From Christensenella sp. UBA4247 (GTDB lineage Bacteria; Bacillota; Clostridia; Christensenellales; CAG-1252), in contig DGWX01000002.1 of assembly GCA_002395405.1 (NCBI GenBank), positions 1 to 32,516 on the forward strand: 32,516 bases of DNA, given 5' to 3'. The notes beneath the pieces are model-generated. The model was given only the letters and a program-made list of their open reading frames with translations, was not told where the DNA came from and ran no database searches. The position numbers were made by a program, and so were the translations under genes. The number at the start of each line of letters is the position of its first letter. Within the stretch, counting starts at the first letter, position 1. Below are positions 19,236 through 26,165 of the stretch, in pieces.

Positions 19236-20275
19236 AACTGACTTTTCGATGGTACGGGGAATCGGACTGTATTCCCCTCTCTTATATCAAGCAGATACAG
19301 GGAATGACGGGCGTCGTAACAGCGGTGTACGACACGCCCGTAGGCGAGGTGTGGAGCGTGGAAAAGCTGCTTCGCCTGAAAAAGCTCGCCGCTGACGCGG
19401 GGCTCGAAATGGAAGTGATCGAATCCATTCCCGTTCACGAAGATATCAAGCTCGGACGCCCCTCTCGCGATCGTTATATCGAGGCGTATCGGCAAAATAT
19501 TTTGAACTGCGGCAAAGTGGGCGTGAAATGCGTTTGTTATAATTTTATGCCCGTTTTCGATTGGTTCCGAACCGATCTCGCCTATCTTCACGCGGACGGC
19601 TCGACTTCGCTTTCTTATTCCGAAAAGGATTTCCGAAAGCTCGATCGGGAAGATCTCCGTCTCCCGGGCTGGGACGAAAGCTACCGAAAGGAAGAACTTT
19701 CCGCGCTTCTTTCTTCTTACGAAGGAATGTCGCACGAAACTCTCTTTGAAAACCTCGTTTATTTTTTAAAGGCGATCATGCCCGCCTGCGACGAAGCGGA
19801 CGTCAATATGGCGATCCACCCGGACGATCCCCCGTGGGATATATTCGGTTTGCCGAGAGTGGTGGGGAGAGAAGAGGACTTCGATAAGATTTTTGCCGCC
19901 GTTCCCAACCGTCGAAACGGAATGACGTTTTGTACCGGATCGCTCGGCGCGGGGCGTTTTAACGATCTCCCCAAAATGGCGGAAAAATACGCAAATCGCG
20001 TACATTTCGCCCATTTGAGACAGCTGAAATATGTCGGCGATACGGATTTTTATGAAAACGGGCATCGAACGGCGGACGGTGATCTCGATATTTACGCGAT
20101 CGTAAAAGCCCTCGTTCGCGGCGAGTTTAACGGCTATCTTCGCCCCGATCACGGCAGAAACGTGTTCGGCGAGAGCGCCAAACCCGGTTACGGCTTGTAC
20201 GACAGGGCGATGGGAGCCACCTATCTTTCCGGGCTTTTCGAAGCGGTGGAAAACGAAATAAAAAACAAGAAATAA
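19232..20275 (+). CDS. uxuA: D-mannonate dehydratase
   Basis: The enzyme removes water from D-mannonate to give 2-keto-3-deoxy-D-gluconate in glucuronate catabolism. The 347-residue length and the N-terminus 'MKLTFRWYGESDCIPL' fit the UxuA family. Expected metal ligands appear in order: His196 in 'MAIHPDDPPWDIFGLPR', Cys234 in 'FCTGSLGA', His261 in 'VHFAHLR' and Asp306 in 'RPDHGR'. The start overlaps the oxidoreductase stop by 4 bases. Together with the following SDR it forms the two-step fructuronate to mannonate to ketodeoxygluconate route. UxaC isomerase and the KDG kinase and aldolase are not in this window. Confidence 0.95.
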   Translation: MKLTFRWYGESDCIPLSYIKQIQGMTGVVTAVYDTPVGEVWSVEKLLRLKKLAADAGLEMEVIESIPVHEDIKLGRPSRDRYIEAYRQNILNCGKVGVKCVCYNFMPVFDWFRTDLAYLHADGSTSLSYSEKDFRKLDREDLRLPGWDESYRKEELSALLSSYEGMSHETLFENLVYFLKAIMPACDEADVNMAIHPDDPPWDIFGLPRVVGREEDFDKIFAAVPNRRNGMTFCTGSLGAGRFNDLPKMAEKYANRVHFAHLRQLKYVGDTDFYENGHRTADGDLDIYAIVKALVRGEFNGYLRPDHGRNVFGESAKPGYGLYDRAMGATYLSGLFEAVENEIKNKK

Positions 20276-20287
20276 GAGGAGACGAAT

Positions 20288-21115
20288 ATGAACCCTTTCC
20301 AAGTGGATCTTTCGGATAAAGTCGTTGCGATTACGGGCGCCGGCGGCGTCATCTGCGGTGCGTTTGCGCGTGCCCTTGCGGAATGCGGCGCGAAAGTGGC
20401 GCTTCTCGATATAAACGAGGCGGCGGCGAAAGCCGTGGCGGACGAGATCGGAGAGAATGCGATCGCCGTAAAATGCAACTGCCTCGATAAAAACAGTATC
20501 GCCGAAGCGAAAAAAAGAATCAACGGCGCGTTCGGCGCGGTCAACTTTTTGATCAACGGCGCGGGCGGAAATTCTCCTAAGGCTACGACGGAAAACGAAA
20601 CGATGACGCCCGACCTCGAAGGGATCAAAGACTTTTTCGCCCTCAGCGAAGAGGGGCTGCGATTCGTGTTCGACTTAAATATAACGAGCGCTTTTCTCGT
20701 TACGCAGGCGTTTGCCGCGGATATGGTCAAAAGTGGCGGCAATATCATCAATATTTCTTCGATGAACGCCTTCCGCCCCTTGACCAAGATCCCCGCTTAC
20801 TCGGCGGCGAAAGCGGGCGTTTCGAATTTTACCGAGTGGCTCGCCGTTCATTTTGCCCCTTGCGGCATCCGCGTGAACGCGATCGCCCCGGGCTTTTTCG
20901 TGACCAATCAAAATCGCGCGCTCCTTTTTAATGAAGACGGCGCGCCCACGCCGCGCACGGGCAAGATCCTCGCCGCCACGCCTATGAAAAAGTTCGGCGA
21001 GGTGAGCGACTTGATCGGTTGCCTTCTTTTCCTCGCAAGCGACGCGGCAAGCGGTTTCGTTACGGGAACCGTGATTCCCGTGGACGGTGGCTTTTCCGCG
21101 TATAGCGGCGTATAA
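20288..21115 (+). CDS. SDR-type D-mannonate oxidoreductase (fructuronate reductase)
   Basis: This 275-residue short-chain dehydrogenase resembles Bacillus YjmF/UxuB-type enzymes that reduce fructuronate to D-mannonate with NAD(P)H. The cofactor motif is 'TGAGGVICG' (16-24). The catalytic set is Asn131, Ser157/158, Tyr171 and Lys175 ('YSAAK'), and the C-terminal 'GFVTGTVIPVDGGFSAYSGV' is typical of this group. It lies 12 bases after uxuA with an AGAGGAG ribosome site and is the last gene of the operon. Pairing with uxuA makes the mannonate assignment likely, though SDR specificity is hard to prove by sequence. Confidence 0.85.
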   Translation: MNPFQVDLSDKVVAITGAGGVICGAFARALAECGAKVALLDINEAAAKAVADEIGENAIAVKCNCLDKNSIAEAKKRINGAFGAVNFLINGAGGNSPKATTENETMTPDLEGIKDFFALSEEGLRFVFDLNITSAFLVTQAFAADMVKSGGNIINISSMNAFRPLTKIPAYSAAKAGVSNFTEWLAVHFAPCGIRVNAIAPGFFVTNQNRALLFNEDGAPTPRTGKILAATPMKKFGEVSDLIGCLLFLASDAASGFVTGTVIPVDGGFSAYSGV

Positions 21116-21188
21116 GGCAGCGCGGGAAAGCAGAAACTTCTTCGTCGAATTTCTCGAATAGACTCGCTATTCCGAGCAGGCGGGTGCG

Positions 21189-21217
21189 GCGCTATGAGGC
21201 TCCGCCTCTACGCGGAC
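21189..21217. repeat. 29-base intergenic repeat, copy 1
   Basis: This unit contains a GAGGC/GCCTC stem-loop and recurs at 21459-21487 with two changes in the loop (TCC versus TTT region). Confidence 0.8.
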
Positions 21218-21242
21218 TTGCGGTATGGAATGACAATATGAA

Positions 21243-21360
21243 AAGCCCGTCAGGGAAGGAAAGAGTAAGCGGCGATTCCTCGGATACCTCGGAATGACAG
21301 TATAGATTGTCATACCGAGCGGAGCGTTCGAAAGAATGCGAAGTCGAGCGTATCGCGAAT
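21243..21360. repeat. 118-base intergenic repeat, copy 1
   Basis: It begins AAGCCCGTCAGGGAAGG and ends GTATCGCGAAT, with an internal stem-loop (TCGGAATGACA / TGTCATACCGA). The copy at 21556-21673 differs at only four positions by direct comparison. Confidence 0.92.
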
Positions 21361-21412
21361 TATAGAAAGTCGGGTGCGGTTTCTCGGCAAACGCGGAACG
21401 GCAAATGAAGGG

Positions 21413-21487
21413 AAGCCCGTCAGGGAAGGGAAGAATAATCGGCGATTCCTCGGCAAGCGCGCTATGAGGCTTTGCCTCTACGCGGAC
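21413..21487. repeat. Chimeric repeat: start of the 118-base unit joined to the 29-base unit
   Basis: The first 45 bases match the 118-base unit (AAGCCCGTCAGGGAAGG through GATTCCTCGG). The sequence then switches to the unit also found at 21189-21217, showing that blocks recombine or insert into each other. Confidence 0.85.
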
Positions 21488-21555
21488 CTACGAATGCTCC
21501 CGCATTCTCCGGTACGGCGATTTTTCGACAAGCTCAAAATGACAAATAATAATTA

Positions 21556-21673
21556 AAGCCCGTCAGGGAAGGGAAGAATAATCGGCGATTCCTCGGATAC
21601 CTCGGAATGACAGTATAGATTGTCATACCGAGCGGAGCATTCGAAAGAATGCGAAGTCGAGCGTATCGCGAAT
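21556..21673. repeat. 118-base intergenic repeat, copy 2
   Basis: Direct repeat of 21243-21360 in the same orientation. The four differences lie at three sites in the first 32 bases and one in GAGC(G/A)TTCG. Confidence 0.92.
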
Positions 21674-21823
21674 GATTAAAAGGATTCCGGGTCATACGAT
21701 GCGCCGGGAAACGAAAAGCAGGGGGTTTTGCTGCAAGATCAAAAGAATTCGGGAAGTTTCCGTTTTGTTTCGCCGTTGCGTTTTTTTATCATCTGAACTA
21801 TTTCCTTTTTATCGCGATAGTAT

Positions 21824-21885
21824 TTGACCTTTGTTTTCCGATTCTTTATGATTAAGGGTGAAACGAGGGTCGATCTTTTCGTTTC
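21824..21885 (+). promoter_or_regulatory. MATE gene promoter and leader hairpin
   Basis: TTGACC (21824-21829), a 17-base spacer and TATGAT (21847-21852) form a good promoter. The predicted transcript begins near 21860 with a 7-bp inverted repeat, GAAACGA (21860-21866) and TCGTTTC (21879-21885), just before the start codon. It could be an operator or an RNA hairpin limiting translation; no strong ribosome site is visible. Confidence 0.7.
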
Positions 21886-21894
21886 GGTAAAACC

Positions 21895-23241
21895 ATGCGC
21901 AAGTCTCCTATCAAACTATCCGATCATTTTTCCTATAAGCGGTTGCTTCGATTTTCGCTTCCGTCCATCGCGATGATGGTTTTTACGTCGGTTTATTCCG
22001 TCGTGGACGGTTTTTTCGTATCCAATTTCGCGGGCAAGACGCCCTTTGCGGCGGTCAATTTCATAATGCCGTTTTTGATGGTCCTCGCCACGGTCGGTTT
22101 TATGTTCGGAACGGGCGGCTCCGCCATCGTTGCGAAATTGCTCGGAGAGGGGAAAAAGGAGCTTGCGAACGAGCGTTTCTCTCTTTTCGTGTACGTTTCC
22201 TTCGGTGCGGGCGCGGTGATCGCCGTGATCGCGATTTTGTTTATGCGTCCGATCGCGGCGCTTCTCGGAGCGGAAGGGGAGATGCTCTCCGCGGCGGCGT
22301 ATTACGGAAAGATCGTTTTGATCGGGTTACCGTTTTACGTTTTGCAAATCTTTTTTCAAGCGTTTTTCGTTACGGCGGAGAAGCCGCGTCTCGGGCTGGC
22401 GGTAACGCTCTCCTCGGGTCTTGCGAATATGCTTTTGGATTATCTTCTCGTCGCGCTTCTTCCCGCGCAGTGGAAGCTTGCCGGCGCCGCGATCGCCACG
22501 GCGGTCAGTCAGTTCGTGGGCGGCGTGATTCCGATCTTTTATTTCTTCTCGCGCAATTCCTCGCTCCTTCGCCTCGGCAAAACGAAATGGTCGTGGCGCG
22601 CGCTCTTGAAAGCGACGGCGAACGGTTCTTCCGAGTTTATGAGCAACGTTTCGATGAGCGTCGTGGGGATTTTGTATAACGCGCAGCTTTTGAAATACGC
22701 GGGGGAAAACGGAGTCGCCGCGTACGGCGTTATGATGTACGTCAGCTTTATCTTTTCCTCCGTTTTTCTCGGCTATTCGATGGGAACGGCACCCGTCGTC
22801 AGTTTTCATTTCGGTGCGGAGAATCACTCGGAGCTTCGCAGCCTCTTCTTAAAGAGCCTTGCCGTGATCGCGGTGTTCGGCGCCTTAATGACGGGGCTTG
22901 CCGAGGCGGCTACCTATCCTTTGGCAAAGATCTTCGTCGGGTATGACGCCGAACTTCTTCGCCTGACGGAATCGGGCTTCCGCATTTTCTCGCTTTCTTT
23001 CCTTGCGATGGGATTCGCGATTTTCGGTTCCGGTTTTTTTACCGCCTTAAACGACGGCTTGACTTCCGCTCTGATCTCCTTTCTTCGAACGCTCGTTTTC
23101 CAAGTTGCGGCGATCCTTTTATTCCCTCGCTTTTGGGGCGTGAGGGGAATATGGATGTCCGTCGTTGCCGCCGAACTGATGGCGGGGATCCTGACGGCGT
23201 TCTTCCTTTTGATCAAGCGGAGGAAATTCCATTACGATTGA
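21895..23241 (+). CDS. MATE-family multidrug/metabolite efflux transporter
   Basis: This 448-residue membrane protein has about twelve hydrophobic helices arranged as two similar halves. MATE signatures include the N-terminal 'LLRFSLPSIAMMVFTSVYSVVDGFFV' region and 'GTGGSAIVAKLLGEG' after the second helix. Such proteins export cationic compounds or drugs using a sodium or proton gradient. The gene stands alone behind its own promoter and leader hairpin, downstream of the repeat region. The substrate is not predictable. Confidence 0.93.
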   Translation: MRKSPIKLSDHFSYKRLLRFSLPSIAMMVFTSVYSVVDGFFVSNFAGKTPFAAVNFIMPFLMVLATVGFMFGTGGSAIVAKLLGEGKKELANERFSLFVYVSFGAGAVIAVIAILFMRPIAALLGAEGEMLSAAAYYGKIVLIGLPFYVLQIFFQAFFVTAEKPRLGLAVTLSSGLANMLLDYLLVALLPAQWKLAGAAIATAVSQFVGGVIPIFYFFSRNSSLLRLGKTKWSWRALLKATANGSSEFMSNVSMSVVGILYNAQLLKYAGENGVAAYGVMMYVSFIFSSVFLGYSMGTAPVVSFHFGAENHSELRSLFLKSLAVIAVFGALMTGLAEAATYPLAKIFVGYDAELLRLTESGFRIFSLSFLAMGFAIFGSGFFTALNDGLTSALISFLRTLVFQVAAILLFPRFWGVRGIWMSVVAAELMAGILTAFFLLIKRRKFHYD

Positions 23242-23296
23242 TCCTTCGAGCGTGGACGGAAAAGGGATGATCCTGCGTAGGACAATGACGAAAGGA

Positions 23297-23325
23297 TTGT
23301 GTTTCAAAGGGGAGCGTGCTATACT
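23297..23325 (+). promoter_or_regulatory. Promoter placing the transcript start at or near the exonuclease ATG
   Basis: TTGTGT (23297-23302), a 17-base spacer and TATACT (23320-23325) end six bases before the ATG at 23332. Transcription would start about at the start codon, suggesting a leaderless mRNA. Confidence 0.5.
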
Positions 23326-23331
23326 TTTCAT

Positions 23332-23925
23332 ATGAACGAAAGAGGAAAAAGCAGAGAGTACAAAGGGAAGAGCTTATTTTCTTTCCCGAGCGATTTTACC
23401 GTCGTGGATATCGAAACGACGGGACTTTTCGGCGGAGGCGCGGAGATCATCGAAGTATCCGCCTTGAAATATCGCGCGGACGAGAAAGTGGATTCCTTTT
23501 CTTCCTTGATCAAGCCGCATTACGCGATCCCCCGCTTTATTACTGAGCTGACGGGCATTACGAACGCGATGGTCAAAGGCGCGCCCGATCGGATCCCCGT
23601 CCTTTCCGAGTTTTACGACTTTGTCGGGCAGGACGTGATCGTGGGGCATAACGTCAATTTCGACGTGAATTTTTTATACGACGAGCTGTCTTTTTATCTC
23701 GGCAAACGGCTGACGAACGATTTTGTGGACGTGCTTCGGCTTTCCCGCCGCTATTTGCCCTTTTTGGAAAACCATAAGCAAGTTACGGTGGCTTCCTATT
23801 TTTCCATCGACCCTTCGGGCGCGCACCGCGCTCTTCGAGATACGGAGATTTGCGCGGAGAATTTTCTGCGTCTGAAAAAGATCGCGGCGGAAAGCGGCGG
23901 AGCTGCGACGGAAAATAATGATTGA
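23332..23925 (+). CDS. DEDDh-type 3'-5' exonuclease (DnaQ/DNA polymerase III epsilon-like)
   Basis: This 197-residue exonuclease resembles the proofreading domain of polymerase III. All five acidic/histidine active-site positions are present: Asp26 and Glu28 ('VDIETTG'), Asp111 ('GHNVNFDVNFL'), and His165 and Asp170 ('HRALRDTE'). The ATG at 23332 is preferred; an in-frame GTG at 23299 adds 11 unlikely residues. The ATG lacks a nearby ribosome site, and the AAAGGGGAG at 23306-23314 is 17 bases away. It is a stand-alone enzyme probably used in DNA repair or RNA/DNA end processing rather than a polymerase subunit. Confidence 0.88.
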   Translation: MNERGKSREYKGKSLFSFPSDFTVVDIETTGLFGGGAEIIEVSALKYRADEKVDSFSSLIKPHYAIPRFITELTGITNAMVKGAPDRIPVLSEFYDFVGQDVIVGHNVNFDVNFLYDELSFYLGKRLTNDFVDVLRLSRRYLPFLENHKQVTVASYFSIDPSGAHRALRDTEICAENFLRLKKIAAESGGAATENND

Positions 23926-23957
23926 AATACTAACTTGTTCTATGTTACAATGTTAGA
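23922..23957 (+). promoter_or_regulatory. parA promoter with overlapping dyad
   Basis: TTGAAA (23922-23927), an 18-base spacer and TACAAT (23946-23951). An imperfect inverted repeat, CTAAC-TTGT and ACAA-T-GTTAG, brackets the -10 and could bind an autorepressor such as ParA. Confidence 0.65.
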
Positions 23958-23975
23958 GTATTCGGGGAAACACCA

Positions 23976-24794
23976 ATGAAAACGAAAATTATTGCGATCA
24001 TCAATCAAAAAGGCGGCGTTGGGAAAACGACGACCTGCATCAATCTCGGCGCTTGCCTAGCGAAAGAAGGTAAGAAGATTTTGATCGTGGATATGGATCC
24101 GCAGGGGAACGCCACGACGGGACTCGGCGTTAAAAAACACGTGGAATTCGTAAACGAATACGGGAAAAGGGACGTTCGCCCCGTTCTCAATATTTACAGC
24201 GTTCTTTGCGGCAAAACGGACGCTTTGAACAAAGAACTCATACGAGAAACCGAGATGCCGAATCTTTCGATCATTCCTTCTTCGATCGACCTATCCGCGA
24301 TCGAAATGGAGATGAACGATATGCCCAATCGCGAGAAAGTTCTCGAAAAAGCGATCGAGCCGCTCAAAGGAAAATTCGATTTTATTTTCCTCGATTGCCC
24401 GCCGTCTATGTCGTTGATCACGATCAACAGTATGGTCGCGGCGGACAGCGTTTTGATCCCCATACAGTGTGAGTTTTACGCGATGGAAGGGCTTGCCCAG
24501 CTATTGGACAGTATTAAGATCATCAAAAAACTTCTGAATCCGAAACTTTCGGTGGGACACGTCCTTCTGACGATGTACAGCGGCAGATACAAGCTCCATC
24601 AGCAAGTGGCGGAAGAGGTGGAGAAGTATTTCGGGAATCGGCTTCTTTCGACCAAGATCCCCGTAAACGTCCGCCTCGCGGAAGCTCCGAGCTTCGGGAA
24701 ACCGATCGTTTTGTATGACAAGCGTTGCGCCGGTGCGGTCGCGTATCAGCGCGCAAGCCAGGAATTTTTGGCAAAAGAGAGCAAGAGGAAATGA
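23976..24794 (+). CDS. parA: ParA/Soj chromosome-partitioning ATPase
   Basis: This Walker-type ATPase moves the origin region together with ParB and parS sites. The deviant Walker A 'KGGVGKTT' is at residues 12-19, followed by 'VDMDPQGNATTGLG' and Walker B 'FIFLDCPPS'. The 272-residue length and the 'IPVNVRLAEAPSFGKPI' end fit chromosomal Soj rather than the longer plasmid ParA proteins with an N-terminal HTH. It has its own promoter and overlaps parB's frame at its stop. Confidence 0.96.
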   Translation: MKTKIIAIINQKGGVGKTTTCINLGACLAKEGKKILIVDMDPQGNATTGLGVKKHVEFVNEYGKRDVRPVLNIYSVLCGKTDALNKELIRETEMPNLSIIPSSIDLSAIEMEMNDMPNREKVLEKAIEPLKGKFDFIFLDCPPSMSLITINSMVAADSVLIPIQCEFYAMEGLAQLLDSIKIIKKLLNPKLSVGHVLLTMYSGRYKLHQQVAEEVEKYFGNRLLSTKIPVNVRLAEAPSFGKPIVLYDKRCAGAVAYQRASQEFLAKESKRK

Positions 24795-24796
24795 AA

Positions 24797-25693
24797 ATGG
24801 CAGGAAACAGATTGGGAAGAGGGCTTGCGGCGCTTATCTCGGATATGCGCGAAATGGAAAGCCCCGAGATCGAAACGTTTGACGAAAAGGGCAAGATCAA
24901 AGAAGGGATTACGGAAGTTCCGATCCTTTCCGTTCGGGCAAATCCCGGGCAGCCGCGTAAGACATTTGGCGAAGAAGCTCTCGAAGAGCTTGCGGCGTCG
25001 ATCAGCGCGCACGGCATTTTGCAGCCCCTCGTGGTTGTAAAACGCGGCGATTTTTACGAGATCGTTGCGGGAGAAAGGCGTTTCCGCGCGGCGAAAAAAG
25101 CGGGGCTCGAAAAAGTCCCCGTGATCGTAAAGGACGTTTCGGAAAAGGAAAGAAGGGAAATCGCGCTCGTTGAGAACCTCCAACGCGAAGACCTGAATCC
25201 GATGGAAGAAAGCGAGGCTCTCTATACCCTCTTAAAAGAGAACGATTTGACTCAGGAAGAGCTCGCAAAGGCGCTCGGAAAGAGCCGCCCCGCCGTTGCG
25301 AATTCGCTTCGTCTTTTGACCTTACCGCGAGAGATCCAAAATCTCGTTCGTGAGGGATCTCTATCCACGGGACACGCCAAGGTGCTGCTCGGCGTTAAAC
25401 CGGCGGAGATCCAAATCGCGCTTGCTACGGAAGCCGCGGAGAAAAAAATATCCGTGCGCGAATTGGAAGCGAAACTTGCCGCTATGCAGAACGCAAAGAA
25501 AGTTCCGGCGGAGAAAGTAAAGCAAGTATCGCTCGAATTGAAAGCGATGATAGACGATATGCAGCGCGTCTTCGGAACGAAAGTTCGCCTGACCGGAAGC
25601 GATAAAAAGGGAAAAATCGTGATCGATTATTATTCGGCGGACGACTTGCAGAGAATTTACGATCTTTTGGAGAGGGCGAAAGAGCAGGAATAA
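24797..25693 (+). CDS. parB: ParB/Spo0J chromosome-partitioning protein
   Basis: This CTP-dependent DNA clamp loads at parS sites and stimulates ParA. The start at 24797 gives the family N-terminus 'MAGNRLGRGLAALI' and stands 8 bases after AAGAGG; the ATG at 24791 (ATGA overlap with parA) is the alternative. Visible domains are the CTP-binding ParB/Srx fold with 'GERRFRAAKKAG', the HTH 'LTQEELAKALGKSRPAVANSLRLL' and a C-terminal dimerisation domain. The 298-residue length is usual. No parS-like sequence (TGTTTCACGTGAAACA) was noticed in this window. Confidence 0.96.
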   Translation: MAGNRLGRGLAALISDMREMESPEIETFDEKGKIKEGITEVPILSVRANPGQPRKTFGEEALEELAASISAHGILQPLVVVKRGDFYEIVAGERRFRAAKKAGLEKVPVIVKDVSEKERREIALVENLQREDLNPMEESEALYTLLKENDLTQEELAKALGKSRPAVANSLRLLTLPREIQNLVREGSLSTGHAKVLLGVKPAEIQIALATEAAEKKISVRELEAKLAAMQNAKKVPAEKVKQVSLELKAMIDDMQRVFGTKVRLTGSDKKGKIVIDYYSADDLQRIYDLLERAKEQE

Positions 25694-25739
25694 AAGGCAT
25701 AGCCTTTTACTCTTTTTGCGAAATTGTTCGGCTTTTTTT
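25692..25739 (+). terminator. Likely terminator region after parB
   Basis: A 7-bp hairpin AAAAGGC-ATA-GCCTTTT overlaps the stop codon. A second weak stem (CGAA/TTCG) is followed by a run of seven to eight T at 25732-25739. Confidence 0.6.
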
Positions 25740-25740
25740 G

Positions 25741-25769
25741 TTGACAAAACGCATTCGCAACTTTATAAT
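25741..25769 (+). promoter_or_regulatory. Near-consensus promoter ahead of the tRNA
   Basis: TTGACA (25741-25746), exactly 17 bases, then TATAAT (25764-25769). The leader of about 100 bases holds a hairpin (GGAG-GATCG / CGATC-CTCC, about 25821-25842) and a second TATAAT at 25865-25870, 8 bases before the mature tRNA end. Confidence 0.85.
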
Positions 25770-25877
25770 AAAATCCGTTGCGAAAGTTCGATTGATTTTT
25801 CTTTCGGTCGCGTCTTTTTCGGAGGATCGCGCCGATCGCTCCTTTCGAACGTCAGCGCGGCTTTTATAATCCCATAT

Positions 25878-25954
25878 GCGCCATTAGCCCAACTGGATAG
25901 AGCGTTGGTCTACGGAACCAAAGGCTAGAGGTTCGAACCCCCTATGGCGCGCCA
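25878..25954 (+). tRNA. tRNA-Arg (anticodon ACG)
   Basis: The cloverleaf can be drawn by hand: acceptor GCGCCAT/ATGGCGC fully paired, D-loop AACTGGATA, anticodon stem TTGGT/ACCAA with loop CTACGGA (anticodon ACG at 25912-25914), T-loop TTCGAAC, discriminator G and an encoded CCA. Each of the D-stem and T-stem has one A-C mismatch, which is unusual but does not disrupt the fold. It is the left neighbour of the foreign island. Confidence 0.93.
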
Positions 25955-25960
25955 AATGGA

Positions 25961-26005
25961 AATAATACGAACCAAGGGAATGCCCCGAGGTTCGTATTAT
26001 TTTTT
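25961..26005 (+). terminator. Strong Rho-independent terminator after the tRNA
   Basis: A perfect 13-bp stem, AATAATACGAACC (25961-25973) with GGTTCGTATTATT (25989-26001), is followed by T-residues. The 15-base loop itself has a short GGG/CCC pairing. Confidence 0.92.
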
Positions 26006-26072
26006 ATGCCTGATAGGTGTGGAATCTTTTTGTGTAAATGAAATGCTGATATTATCAGGTCACGAACTTATA

Positions 26073-26105
26073 TTGTGGAAATGATACAACTATGATATAA
26101 TCATA
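26073..26105 (+). promoter_or_regulatory. Promoter and operator-like dyad of the island operon
   Basis: TTGTGG (26073-26078), 17 bases and TATAAT (26096-26101). A 6-bp inverted repeat TATGAT-ATA-ATCATA (26091-26105) covers the -10, a position typical for a repressor site. Confidence 0.65.
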
Positions 26106-26165
26106 ACGTACTTGATATATTTAACGCTTGAAACAATCTAAATTATAGTCGCGAGGGAAAAGGTG

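Larger units (their letters stand above)
21116..21894. repeat. Gene-free mosaic of intergenic repeats
   Basis: No credible gene is seen in these 779 bases. The left 560 bases are built from repeated blocks: a 118-base unit twice (separate entries), the first 45 bases of that unit a third time at 21413-21457, and a 29-base unit twice at 21189-21217 and 21459-21487. Stem-loops occur throughout, such as TCGGAATGACA pairing with TGTCATACCGA, and GAATGC-TCCC-GCATTC at 21492-21507. The right end holds the MATE promoter. The pattern resembles non-coding repeat families spread between genes of many gut Firmicutes. Confidence 0.85.

Noticed and set aside
21374..21556. 60-codon frame in the repeat region
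   Set aside because: It is made entirely of the intergenic repeat units, which give such short spurious frames.
23242..25740. parS site or replication origin near parAB
   Set aside because: No TGTTTCACGTGAAACA-like sequence and no cluster of DnaA boxes was seen.
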